Assembly (NCBI GenBank): GCA_958427895.1
Contig: CAUADW010000068.1
Span: 1 to 9,335 of the forward strand
Length of the DNA: 9,335 nucleotides
Direction: 5' to 3'
From: an uncultured Collinsella sp.
Lineage (GTDB): Bacteria > Actinomycetota > Coriobacteriia > Coriobacteriales > Coriobacteriaceae
In this document: in pieces, positions 1-6,395 of the stretch
Layout: every line of letters starts with the position of its first letter
Position numbering within the stretch: the stretch's first letter is position 1
Made by a program: the position numbers and the translations under genes
The notes under the pieces: model-generated
What the model was told of the DNA's origin: nothing
Databases searched by the model: none
Seen by the model: the letters and a program-made list of their open reading frames with translations, nothing else

Positions 1-537
1 TCCGACCTCACCCCGGTCGCCGAGCAGCTCGAGATGATGCAGAAGGTCCTGCCCGACGTTAAAAAGGTCGGCCTGCTCTACTGCACCGCCGAGTCCAACT
101 CCGACGTCCAGATCAAGGCCGCCAAGAAGGAGCTCGACAAGCTGGGCCTCGAGTACACCGATTTCACCGTCTCGAGCTCCAACGAGATTCAGTCCGTCGT
201 CGAGTCTGCCGTGGGCAAGGTCGACGCGCTGTACTCCCCCACCGACAACACCATCGCCGCGGGCGCCTCGCAGGTGGGCCAGATCTGCAAGGAGAACAAG
301 CTTCCCTTCGTGACTGGCGAGGAGGGCATGTGCATGGCCGGCGGCCTGTTCACCCTCTCCATCAATTACGAGGATCTGGGCTACGCCGCGGGCGAGATGG
401 CCGTCAAGATTCTGAAGGGCGAGGCCAAGCCCGAGGATATGCCGATCAAGCACCTCTCGAGCAAGGACCTGGTCGTCGTCAAGAACGACGAAATGGCCGA
501 GGCCCTGGGCATCGACCTTTCCGCCCTGGACGCGTAA
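1..537 (+). CDS. ABC transporter substrate-binding protein, C-terminal part (5' end outside window)
   Basis: The reading frame is open from base 1 to the TAA at 535-537, so 178 residues of a protein that began upstream are visible. Family knowledge: these residues match the second half of the PF04392-type periplasmic/lipoprotein binding proteins (TrpX-like, usually about 320-340 aa), which deliver a ligand to the permease and ATPase encoded next. Visible family traits are the segment KKVGLLYCTAESNS, the hinge-region segment DALYSPTDNTIAAGASQVG, the ligand-side segment GGLFTLSINYEDLGYAAGEMAVKILKG, and the closing MPIKHLSSKDLVVVKND. The lipoprotein signal peptide and any upstream regulator (for example a tryptophan T-box, known for some relatives) lie outside the window, so the substrate cannot be fixed. 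Tryptophan or another aromatic compound is a guess from the family. The ATG at 34 is internal, since homology continues upstream of it. Confidence 0.9.
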   Translation, partial: SDLTPVAEQLEMMQKVLPDVKKVGLLYCTAESNSDVQIKAAKKELDKLGLEYTDFTVSSSNEIQSVVESAVGKVDALYSPTDNTIAAGASQVGQICKENKLPFVTGEEGMCMAGGLFTLSINYEDLGYAAGEMAVKILKGEAKPEDMPIKHLSSKDLVVVKNDEMAEALGIDLSALDA

Positions 538-607
538 TGCTATACGCGGCATGCGTCTAGAGCCCGTGCTCGCGCTTTAGCTGCGTTATTCAATATCTGA
601 GCCACAG

Positions 608-646
608 GGGCGGGCGCTGTAGACCGGCGTCCGCCCTGCTTGTTTC
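608..646 (+). terminator. Hairpin between binding-protein and permease genes (weak terminator or attenuator)
   Basis: Bases 608-617 (GGGCGGGCGC) pair with 627-636 (GCGTCCGCCC) as a 10-bp stem with one G-U pair and a 9-nt loop. A broken T-rich stretch (TGCTTGTTTC, 637-646) follows. The stem is strong but the T tract is poor, so partial termination or 3' end protection of the binding-protein message is more likely than full termination. This would give more binding protein than permease, as is usual in such operons. No convincing promoter is visible between the hairpin and the permease gene. Confidence 0.5.
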
Positions 647-740
647 AGGTAAAACAAAACGTCTGTCCGCAGCTCTTCTATGCATTGTTACCGCTATTAT
701 GGTGAATCACGTGTCCACCCTATCCTAGGAGGTATGAAGC

Positions 741-1664
741 ATGCTCATTGCATTGCAGGGCGCCGTTTCGCAGGGCGTCCTCTGGGGCATTATGGTGCTT
801 GGCGTGTTTATCACGTTCCGCCTGCTCGACATTCCCGATATGACCTGCGACGGCAGCTTTGCCCTCGGCGGCTGCGTCTGCGCTGTGCTCATCGTCAATA
901 ACAACGTCGACCCGCTGTTCGCCGTGCTGGCCGGTATGTGCGCCGGCGCCATCGCGGGCGCCGTCACGGGCATTTTGACCACCGTCTTTGAGATTCCTGC
1001 GATCCTCGCCGGAATCCTCACCCAGATCAGCCTGTGGTCCATCAACCTGCGCATCATGGGCAAGTCCAATACGCCCATTCTTGCCAAGGGCACCGTGTTC
1101 TCCGCCGTCAGCAATATGACCGGTCTGCCGCAGTCCACCGTTGCCATCATCTTGGGCATCCTGCTCGCCGTGGCTATCGTTGCCATCCTGTATTGGTTCT
1201 TTGGCACCGAGATCGGCTCGGCACTGCGAGCCACCGGCAACAACGAGTACATGATCCGCGCTCTGGGCGTCAACACCAACTCCACCAAGATGATCGCCCT
1301 CGTGCTCTCCAACGCCCTCATCGGCCTTTCGGGCGCGCTCATCTGCCAGAGCCAAAAGTATGCCGACATTGGTATGGGCACCGGTGCCATCGTTATCGGT
1401 CTTGCCGCCATTGTTATCGGTGAGGTGCTCGGCCGTCTGCTGCCCGGCGGCCTCACGCAGTTTAGCGTCCGTCTTGCCTCCGCCGTCTTTGGCTCCGTGG
1501 TGTACTTCCTTATCCGCGCCATCGTGCTGCAGTTGGGCATGGACGCCAACGACATGAAGCTGCTCTCCGCCGTGATTGTCGCTGTGGCCCTGTGCGTGCC
1601 CGTGGTTTGGGAGCGCTATAAGCTCCGCAGCTCCTACACGAAGGGAGATGAGGCAGATGCTTAA
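741..1664 (+). CDS. ABC transporter permease (branched-chain/sugar type permease fold, TrpY-like)
   Basis: This 307-residue, very hydrophobic protein is the membrane channel subunit of the ABC importer. ATG 741 is supported by AGGAGG at 727-732 with 8 nt spacing; an out-of-frame ATG at 734 is ignored. Family knowledge: it fits the BPD_transp_2 (PF02653) permeases of the uncharacterised COG4120 group. Seen in the protein: a first helix in residues about 8-30, the conserved DIPDMTCDGSFALGG segment after it, many further Gly/Ala/Ile/Val-rich helices, and the cytoplasmic loop ATGNNEYMIRALGVNT (roughly residues 163-178), which in this fold contacts the ATPase. The C-terminus is charged (ERYKLRSSYTKGDEADA) and faces the cytoplasm. 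The end of the gene overlaps the ATPase start by 8 nt, so the two subunits are probably translated in a coupled way. Only one permease gene is present, so a homodimer is expected. Confidence 0.92.
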   Translation: MLIALQGAVSQGVLWGIMVLGVFITFRLLDIPDMTCDGSFALGGCVCAVLIVNNNVDPLFAVLAGMCAGAIAGAVTGILTTVFEIPAILAGILTQISLWSINLRIMGKSNTPILAKGTVFSAVSNMTGLPQSTVAIILGILLAVAIVAILYWFFGTEIGSALRATGNNEYMIRALGVNTNSTKMIALVLSNALIGLSGALICQSQKYADIGMGTGAIVIGLAAIVIGEVLGRLLPGGLTQFSVRLASAVFGSVVYFLIRAIVLQLGMDANDMKLLSAVIVAVALCVPVVWERYKLRSSYTKGDEADA

Positions 1665-2451
1665 GCTCTCGCATGTCAAGAAGACCTTTAACAAGGGCAC
1701 CGTCACCGAGAAGCGCGCGCTCACCGGCGTCGACCTCACCCTGAATGACGGCGACTTTGTAACCGTGATCGGCGGCAACGGCGCCGGCAAGTCCACGCTG
1801 CTCAACATGATCGCCGGCGTGTACCCGCTCGATTCGGGCGTTATTGAGCTCGACGGCACCGACATCTCGCGCCTGAGCGAGTCGCAGCGCGCCAAGTACC
1901 TGGGCCGCGTGTTTCAGGACCCCATGCGCGGTACCGCTGCCGACATGCAGATTGCCGAGAACTTGGCCCTCGCCAAGCGTCGCGGCCAGCGTCGCGGCCT
2001 TTCGTGGGGCGTCACCAAGGCCGAGAAAGATGAGTACGTTGAGCTGCTCAAGCGCCTGGACCTTGGTCTGGACACGCGTCTCAACGCCAAGGTCGGCCTG
2101 CTCTCGGGTGGCCAGCGCCAGGCACTCACCCTGCTGATGGCCACGCTCACCAGGCCGCGCCTGCTGCTGCTCGACGAGCACACTGCGGCCCTCGACCCCA
2201 AGACGGCCTCTAAGGTGCTCAACCTGACCGAGGAGATCGTCGACGAGAACCACCTGACCACGCTCATGGTCACGCATAACATGAACGACGCCATCCGTCT
2301 GGGCAACCGTCTGATCATGATGCACGAGGGCCATGTGATCTACGACGTGGCGGGCGATGAGAAGAAGTCGCTCACCGTAGCCGACCTGCTGCAGAAATTC
2401 GAGGAGGTCTCGGGTGGCGAGCTCGCCAACGACCGCATGCTGCTAAGCTAA
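1657..2451 (+). CDS. ABC transporter ATP-binding protein (TrpZ-like)
   Basis: A 264-residue cytoplasmic ATPase that powers the importer encoded just upstream. All nucleotide-binding motifs are present: Walker A GGNGAGKST (39-47), Q-loop Gln87 in VFQDP, signature LSGGQ (149-153), Walker B LLLLDE (169-174), D-loop ALD (178-180) and H-loop His207. The DEHTAALDPKT form after Walker B is typical of the COG1101 group paired with PF04392 binding proteins. Start: ATG 1657 follows AAGGGAG at 1641-1647 with 9 nt spacing and gives the expected MLKLSHVKK N-terminus. The in-frame ATG 1648 touches the ribosome binding site, and an earlier ATG at 1576 lies inside the permease gene with an unrelated leader. 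ATG 1657 overlaps the permease gene's end by 8 nt. The TAA stop at 2449-2451 leads directly into a terminator stem. Confidence 0.95.
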   Translation: MLKLSHVKKTFNKGTVTEKRALTGVDLTLNDGDFVTVIGGNGAGKSTLLNMIAGVYPLDSGVIELDGTDISRLSESQRAKYLGRVFQDPMRGTAADMQIAENLALAKRRGQRRGLSWGVTKAEKDEYVELLKRLDLGLDTRLNAKVGLLSGGQRQALTLLMATLTRPRLLLLDEHTAALDPKTASKVLNLTEEIVDENHLTTLMVTHNMNDAIRLGNRLIMMHEGHVIYDVAGDEKKSLTVADLLQKFEEVSGGELANDRMLLS

Positions 2452-2490
2452 ACCTACCAAAAAGGGACAGGTTTATTTTGGTAGGTTTTA
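2451..2490 (+). terminator. Terminator of the ABC transporter operon, stem starting on the stop codon
   Basis: AACCTACCAAAA (2451-2462) pairs perfectly with TTTTGGTAGGTT (2476-2487), a 12-bp stem with a 13-nt loop holding AGGGACAGGTTTA, followed by TTTTA. The first stem base is the last A of the ATPase stop codon. It is copy A of a repeat family found four times in this window. Confidence 0.8.
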
Positions 2491-2504
2491 TCTGTGCAAA
2501 CGTC

Positions 2505-2545
2505 AAAACCGCCGCAAAGGGACAGACGCCCTTGCGGCGGTTTTC
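2505..2545 (+). terminator. Second, stronger terminator hairpin 15 bp downstream
   Basis: AAAACCGCCGCAA (2505-2517) pairs with TTGCGGCGGTTTT (2532-2544); after a bulged A2518 three more G-C pairs follow (2519-2521 with 2529-2531), leaving the loop ACAGACG. The A tract and T tract on both sides make it able to work in both directions. It carries the same CAAAGGGACAG core as the hairpin before it (copy B). Confidence 0.8.
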
Positions 2546-2713
2546 GCATATTATGTCGATAATCCAGCGTCAGCAGGAACTACTGGTTAAGGACTAAGGA
2601 AACTGCCACGAGAAGCTCTCTTCCCCGTCTCGCCTTGACCGCCGCACTCCTTGCCGGCGTGCTCGCCGGCGCCCCAGCTTACGCCACCGCGGCCACCCCA
2701 TCTCAAGTTATCG

Positions 2714-2743
2714 GCCCGTCCGATGTGATCGGACGGGCTTCTT
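2714..2743 (+). terminator. Perfect 11-bp hairpin upstream of the channel gene
   Basis: GCCCGTCCGAT (2714-2724) pairs perfectly with ATCGGACGGGC (2728-2738) around a GTG loop and is followed by TTCTT. It looks like the terminator of the lost gene upstream. It ends only 48 nt before the ATG of the channel gene, so it either blocks read-through into that gene or sits in its 5' leader. It differs in sequence from the CAAAGGG-type hairpins of this window. Confidence 0.7.
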
Positions 2744-2747
2744 GGTG

Positions 2748-2759
2748 GGTATCATGGTT
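2748..2759 (+). promoter_or_regulatory. GGTATCATGGTT box, possible -10 region of the channel gene
   Basis: TATCAT (2750-2755) differs from the -10 consensus at one base and lies about 30 bases before the channel gene's start. No convincing -35 box is found at the right distance, where the hairpin occupies the DNA. A near-identical box, GGTACCATGGTT (3600-3611), precedes the next gene in a similar place, which supports a regulatory role. Weak call. Confidence 0.3.
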
Positions 2760-2786
2760 GGACGATCATTAGGAGGTTTTCCCTAC

Positions 2787-3554
2787 ATGGAATTGTTTGA
2801 GCCGATTCTTCATTTCTTTGAGCAACGGTGGGTCCACAACATCATCTGGGCCGTCATCTTGGCGATAGGCACCGCCGTCGCCGCCAAGGTCGTATCCAAG
2901 ACCCTGAACCATCTGCTTAACCGAGACGATAACCCGCTTCCGGCATCGAGTATCTTCATCAACATCGCGCGCGCCGTCATCTGGATGATTGGCGGCAGCT
3001 TTATCCTCGACAACTGCTTTGGCATTAACGCAAACGCGCTCGTCGCCGCTCTTGGCGTCGGCGGCATCGCCATCTCGCTCGGCTTTCAGGACACGCTGTC
3101 AAACCTTATCGGCGGCATGCAGGTGACGTTTATGGGCATCATCAAACCCGGCGACAATATCGAGGTCGGCGGCGTATCCGGCGTGGTCCAAGACATCACT
3201 TGGCGCCATACAACGATTGAGGATGCCTGTGGACAGACCATCATCGTCCCCAACTCCAACATTTCCAAGAACACACTCGTGCATTTGATGCCCTTTGGGC
3301 GCGTGGCCGTGCCCGTTGCGGTCAAGGACACGTCCAAGTGGGCTTCACTGGACGCGCTGGCAGATGAGCTCACCGACGCCACCAAGGCCGCCGTGCTTCC
3401 CATCTCGGGCTTTGACAAGGAGCCCTACGTGCTCTTTAGCGAGATCGGCGACTTTGGCATCAAGGGCAAGATCATCTTTATCGTCAGCGACGACAGCACT
3501 ACTTTCACGGCAGCCGACGCCTGCATCCGCGCCATCGCCCCCATCATCGCCTAA
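2787..3554 (+). CDS. MscS-family mechanosensitive ion channel
   Basis: A 255-residue inner-membrane channel that by family knowledge opens on membrane tension and releases ions and small solutes during osmotic downshock. Seen: three hydrophobic segments (about residues 18-36, 56-75 and 84-112), the last being the pore helix with the Gly/Ala pattern ALGVGGIAISLGFQDTLSN (88-106), then the MscS beta domain with KPGDNIEV, GVSGVVQDITWRHTTIED and the family-typical IIVPNSNISKN, then a short alpha/beta C-terminal part. It is a little shorter than E. coli MscS (286 aa) and has no extra N-terminal domains. Start: ATG 2787 has AGGAGG at 2771-2776 with 10 nt spacing; a TTG at 2742 in the same frame would add 15 residues encoded by the ribosome binding site itself and is rejected. 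The gene is a single unit with its own terminator at the stop codon. Confidence 0.93.
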   Translation: MELFEPILHFFEQRWVHNIIWAVILAIGTAVAAKVVSKTLNHLLNRDDNPLPASSIFINIARAVIWMIGGSFILDNCFGINANALVAALGVGGIAISLGFQDTLSNLIGGMQVTFMGIIKPGDNIEVGGVSGVVQDITWRHTTIEDACGQTIIVPNSNISKNTLVHLMPFGRVAVPVAVKDTSKWASLDALADELTDATKAAVLPISGFDKEPYVLFSEIGDFGIKGKIIFIVSDDSTTFTAADACIRAIAPIIA

Positions 3555-3593
3555 ACCACCGCAAAGGGGTCAGGCATCTTTGTAGTGGTTTTC
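3553..3593 (+). terminator. Terminator of the channel gene, overlapping its stop codon
   Basis: AAACCAC (3553-3559) pairs with GTGGTTT (3585-3591). After a C/A mismatch the stem continues GCAAAG (3561-3566) with CTTTGT (3578-3583), including one G-U pair. The loop holds GGGTCAGG and the T tract is TTTTC. The first two stem bases are the AA of the TAA stop. It is copy C of the repeat family, with the core CAAAGGGGTCAGG. Confidence 0.8.
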
Positions 3594-3619
3594 ATTCGTG
3601 GTACCATGGTTCATATAGT
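3591..3619 (+). promoter_or_regulatory. Candidate promoter of the BMP-like / metallophosphoesterase operon
   Basis: TATAGT (3614-3619) differs from the -10 consensus at one base and lies 17 nt after TTCATT (3591-3596), a weak -35 that overlaps the terminator's T tract. A second possibility is the extended -10 form TGGTACCAT (3599-3607), part of the GGTAyCATGGTT box also seen before the channel gene. Just downstream, AGTTGTTTAAACGACT (3618-3633) is a 16-bp palindrome with one mismatch pair and could be an operator overlapping the start of transcription. Confidence 0.4.
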
Positions 3620-3646
3620 TGTTTAAACGACTAAAGGAGCAACATT

Positions 3647-5563
3647 ATGGAAGAGGCCTATCGTCAAGCACGCAAGCGCGGCGAGCAAGGACGTCGACGC
3701 GCCATTAGCCAAAGCGAGCATCCATACCTTACGGACCTCGATAGCTTGGTTGCTCAGCTCCCCTTAGGTCAGCGAGAGAATGTCGGCCTGCGGGATATTC
3801 CGCTCGAAATGGTCGTCGGCACGGTCACCAAGGGCCGTCAGTCCGCCTTTTCGTGTAACTTTATGCCCCTGCTTCCGTTTAGCACCGAGTTCGCCCGCAA
3901 GTGGTCCAACCTCTACGACATCCAGGTGACCGAGGGCTATCGCGACCCCGTCATCGTCACCGAGTTCATGCATCGGTTCTATGTCCAAGAAGGCAACAAA
4001 CGCGTCAGTGTCCTCAAATTCCTAGACGCCCCGACGGTTTCGGCCAAGGTCACCCGTCTCTACCCCGGCACATGGGATTCCGTCGAAAGCCGCCTGTACG
4101 GCGAGTTCTGCGCGTTTTGGCGCGTCTGCCCCCTATACGAGATCGAGTTCTCGCGTGAGGGAAGCTACGAAACGCTCGCGAAGATGCTCGGTCAGAACCT
4201 TATCGAAAAATGGCCGCAGAAAAAGGTCGACTACCTGCGCCACACTTTCCTGCTCTTTAAGCGTGCCTACCTTCGCGCAGGCGGCGATCACCTGGACATT
4301 ACGCCCGCCGACGCCATGCTCGTCTACCTCAATGTGTACAACCAGGACCGCCTGCTGGATACGCCAACGGATATCGTCGTAAACCGCCTGTGCAAGATCT
4401 GGCGAGAGCTGGTCATTGCCGGCAAAAATGACGAGGACAAGGTCGATCTTGTCGAAGCACCGAGCGTCGACGAGGAGGAGGCGCCCGCCAAGTCCACCTC
4501 CGGCGTGCTCAACTTCTTTATGGGCAAGACCGTCTATTCGGCGGCTAACCCCCTGCGCATCGCCTTTATCCATGAGTTCCCCTGTGCGACGTCGAGCTGG
4601 GACAGCCTGCACGACCAAGGGCGTCAGTATCTCGATGAGCACTTTGACGGTATCGTGCGCACCGAGGCGTTCGAGGACTGTCACGATCCGGACATGTTCT
4701 ACGCCGCCGTGGAAACGGCTGTCAAACATGGGGCAAACGCCATCTTCTCGACCTCGCACCGCCTGATGGAATACACGCTCAGGGCTGCCGTTGAGTATCC
4801 CCGGGTTCGGTTCCTCAACTGCTCTATCGGCCTTCCCCATCAAAGCGTCCGTTCGTACTTTGGCAAGATGTACGAGGCCAAGTTCCTCCTGGGCGCCCTT
4901 GCCGCCAGCATGGCGGACAACCACCGCATCGGCTACCACGCGTCGGTCTTCGCCTCGGGCGCACTCAGCGAGATCAACGCCTTTGCGATTGGCGCCTCGC
5001 TGCTCGACCCGCGCGCGCAGGTCATCCTCACCTGGGGCGATGTTCCCGCCGGTGGTCTTGCCGAAGCCATGTGCCGCGAAGGCGTAAGCGTCATGACCGG
5101 CGCTGACATGTCAAAGTCGCTCGAAGACCCAACGGCCTACGGGCTTCACCGCTTGGTCGACGGCAAAGTCACCGGCATCGCCATGCCCGTATGGAACTGG
5201 GGCCGTTACTACGAGCTCATCGTTCGCAGCCTTCTGCACGGCACGTGGGACGAGACCAGCGACGACAACCAAGTGCGTGCCGTCAACTACTGGTACGGCA
5301 TGAGCTCCGGCGTTATCGACATCCGTTACGCTCCGGGCCTACCCTACCAGACGCGCAAACTCGTGCAGTTGCTCCGCAACGGCATTGTTGAGGGATCCAT
5401 CAACCCCTTTGGCGGCGAGCTCCATAGCCAGAACGGCGTGGTACAGATCGAAGGCTTCCCTCCGCTGCCGAGCACGCAGATTGTCGAGATGGATTGGCTG
5501 GCGGACAACGTGGTAGGCACCATTCCGCAGCTCGACGATGAGCCGAAAGTCCCTGCCCTATGA
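3647..5563 (+). CDS. Cytoplasmic ParB-like / BMP (PnrA-like) ligand-binding fusion protein
   Basis: A 638-residue protein without signal peptide, lipobox or membrane helix, so cytoplasmic. The N-terminal half (1-260) opens with a basic, helical stretch (EEAYRQARKRGEQGRRRA) and contains YVQEGNKRVSVLKFL (EGNKR at 115-119), which resembles the DGNHR-type motif of the ParB/sulfiredoxin fold. An acidic linker (262-280) follows. From N301 the sequence fits a BMP/PnrA-like periplasmic-binding-protein domain (PF02608): RIAFIHEFPCATSSW, AVETAVKHGANAIFSTSHR, GKMYEAKFLLGALAASMADNHRIGY, and NAFAIGASLLDP. Such domains in lipoproteins bind nucleosides or carry ligands to ABC importers; here the lack of export and of transporter genes suggests an intracellular sensor or enzyme. 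I recall similar long proteins in Firmicutes annotated as BMP family substrate-binding proteins; their function is not established as far as I know. AAAGGAG at 3633-3639, 7 nt before ATG 3647, supports the start. The TGA stop overlaps the next gene's ATG. Confidence 0.75.
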   Translation: MEEAYRQARKRGEQGRRRAISQSEHPYLTDLDSLVAQLPLGQRENVGLRDIPLEMVVGTVTKGRQSAFSCNFMPLLPFSTEFARKWSNLYDIQVTEGYRDPVIVTEFMHRFYVQEGNKRVSVLKFLDAPTVSAKVTRLYPGTWDSVESRLYGEFCAFWRVCPLYEIEFSREGSYETLAKMLGQNLIEKWPQKKVDYLRHTFLLFKRAYLRAGGDHLDITPADAMLVYLNVYNQDRLLDTPTDIVVNRLCKIWRELVIAGKNDEDKVDLVEAPSVDEEEAPAKSTSGVLNFFMGKTVYSAANPLRIAFIHEFPCATSSWDSLHDQGRQYLDEHFDGIVRTEAFEDCHDPDMFYAAVETAVKHGANAIFSTSHRLMEYTLRAAVEYPRVRFLNCSIGLPHQSVRSYFGKMYEAKFLLGALAASMADNHRIGYHASVFASGALSEINAFAIGASLLDPRAQVILTWGDVPAGGLAEAMCREGVSVMTGADMSKSLEDPTAYGLHRLVDGKVTGIAMPVWNWGRYYELIVRSLLHGTWDETSDDNQVRAVNYWYGMSSGVIDIRYAPGLPYQTRKLVQLLRNGIVEGSINPFGGELHSQNGVVQIEGFPPLPSTQIVEMDWLADNVVGTIPQLDDEPKVPAL

Positions 5564-6270
5564 AAATCCTTGCCATAGCCGATACCGAAGAACGATGCCT
5601 TTGGGAGTGCTTTCGCAAGGAACGCTTTGAGGGAGTCGACCTGATTTTGTCCGCTGGCGATCTGGACCCGGACTATCTTGAGTTTTTGGTCACGGTCATC
5701 AACAAACCGCTCATCTACGTGCGCGGCAATCACGATGACCGCTACGCACGTCATGCACCGGGCGGATGTATCTGCGTAGAAGACAGCGTGTACACGTACC
5801 GAGGGATTCGCATTGCGGGCCTTGGCGGGTCCATGCGTTATCGCGACGGCGCCAACATGTACACCGAACGCGAGATGTCCAAGCGCATGCGTAAGCTGTC
5901 GCGTAAGGTTAGGATGGTCGGCGGGTGCGACATTCTGCTTACCCATGCACCCGCCGCCGGTATGGGTGATCTGGACGATCTGCCGCATCGAGGGTTCGAG
6001 TGCTTTAACACAGCACTCGAATCCTGGAATCCCGACTACATGGTGCACGGGCATGTGCACCAAAGCTACGGTTGCGATTTTCAGCGCGAACGTCAGCATG
6101 TGTGTGCAACGACGATCATCAACGCCTGCGGCTATACACAGTTTGAGCTCGACCAGACACGCTACCCCATCCGTGGCTGGCAGGCAGCCTGGCTCAATTC
6201 GCAAACCATGCGCCGGGAGCTCAAACGCCACGAGGCAATCGAGTCCTCAACCGCAAGAACACCCTGGTAA
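5560..6270 (+). CDS. Metallophosphoesterase (calcineurin-like) coupled to the BMP-like protein
   Basis: A 236-residue cytoplasmic protein with the dimetal phosphoesterase pattern in order: D8 in IADTEE, GD at 33-34 (ILSAGDLD), GNHDD at 56-60, H129 in LLTHAP, and GHVH at 164-167. These residues bind two metal ions and cut phosphoester bonds; the substrate is unknown. The first motif, normally DxH, reads D-T-E here, so one metal-binding His is replaced by Glu10; this may be normal for the subfamily. A basic loop (residues 104-118, REMSKRMRKLSRKVR) interrupts the fold before H129. The start ATG overlaps the stop of the upstream gene as ATGA, a strong sign of translational coupling and joint function. 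The last 20 or so residues (from about 216) are charged and probably flexible. The TAA stop leads straight into a terminator. Confidence 0.9.
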   Translation: MKILAIADTEERCLWECFRKERFEGVDLILSAGDLDPDYLEFLVTVINKPLIYVRGNHDDRYARHAPGGCICVEDSVYTYRGIRIAGLGGSMRYRDGANMYTEREMSKRMRKLSRKVRMVGGCDILLTHAPAAGMGDLDDLPHRGFECFNTALESWNPDYMVHGHVHQSYGCDFQRERQHVCATTIINACGYTQFELDQTRYPIRGWQAAWLNSQTMRRELKRHEAIESSTARTPW

Positions 6271-6309
6271 CCACCTCAAAGGGGACACTGTCCCCTTTGA
6301 GGTGGTTTT
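6269..6309 (+). terminator. Terminator of the BMP-like / metallophosphoesterase operon
   Basis: A perfect 18-bp stem: 6269-6286 (AACCACCTCAAAGGGGAC) pairs with 6290-6307 around the loop ACT, followed by TTTT. The stem starts on the AA of the TAA stop codon. It is copy D of the repeat family; its core CAAAGGGGACA is fully mirrored here by TGTCCCCTTTG. Confidence 0.9.
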
Positions 6310-6320
6310 GACGCGATAGC

Positions 6321-6359
6321 AAGAAACCCGGTCCTGCGCAAAGCAGAACCGGGTTTCTT
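6321..6359 (-). terminator. Terminator of the rplK-rplA end of the ribosomal cluster (bidirectional)
   Basis: AAGAAACCCGGT (6321-6332) pairs with ACCGGGTTTCTT (6348-6359); after a C/A mismatch CTGC (6334-6337) pairs with GCAG (6343-6346), loop GCAAA. Read on the - strand it ends in TTTCTT, 37 bases past the rplA stop. It also has TTTCTTT on the + strand, so it can stop transcription from both converging units. AGTAACT-AGC-AGTTACT (6384-6400) is a smaller inverted repeat right at the rplA stop codon. Confidence 0.8.
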
Positions 6360-6395
6360 TAGCAATGCTTGCTTTGCTCAAGCAGTAACTAGCAG

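Larger units (their letters stand above)
2608..2772 (+). pseudogene. Signal-peptide remnant of a secreted protein with ACG in place of the start codon
   Basis: From 2608 an open frame of 54 codons runs to TAG 2770-2772. It begins ACG AGA AGC and continues RSSLPRLALTAALLAGVLAG, then APAYATAATPSQVIGP. This is a textbook Sec signal peptide: an Arg-containing n-region, a Leu/Ala/Val h-region and an AYA cleavage site. An AAGGA-type ribosome binding site (about 2596-2600) lies 7 nt before the ACG, exactly where an ATG should be. After about 36 residues the frame runs into the hairpin at 2714-2738 and stops inside the ribosome binding site of the channel gene. Inference: a secreted-protein gene lost its start codon and nearly all of its mature part by deletion. 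TATTAT (2549) and GATAAT (2558) are -10-like, but no matching -35 box is visible. A low-level ACG or TTG (2635) start, or a leader peptide, cannot be excluded. Confidence 0.5.

Noticed and set aside
695..700. TATTAT as a -10 box for a separate permease promoter
   Set aside because: No -35-like sequence lies 16-18 nt upstream (GCTCTT at 17 nt).
720..1895. Open frame of 391 codons on the - strand opposite the permease and ATPase genes
   Set aside because: Shadow of GC-rich codon use in the real genes; Asp/Gly/His-rich with no recognisable domain.
2742..2786. TTG start giving 15 extra residues on the MscS-type channel
   Set aside because: The extension is encoded by the hairpin tail and the AGGAGG site itself; ATG 2787 has ideal spacing.
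3618..3633. AGTTGTTTAAACGACT palindrome as a definite operator
   Set aside because: One short imperfect palindrome near a promoter is not enough to name a regulator; kept only as a note in the promoter entry.
4133..4939. Open frame of 268 codons on the - strand opposite the BMP-like gene
   Set aside because: Antisense to a gene with clear domains, ribosome binding site and operon coupling; no start signal of its own.
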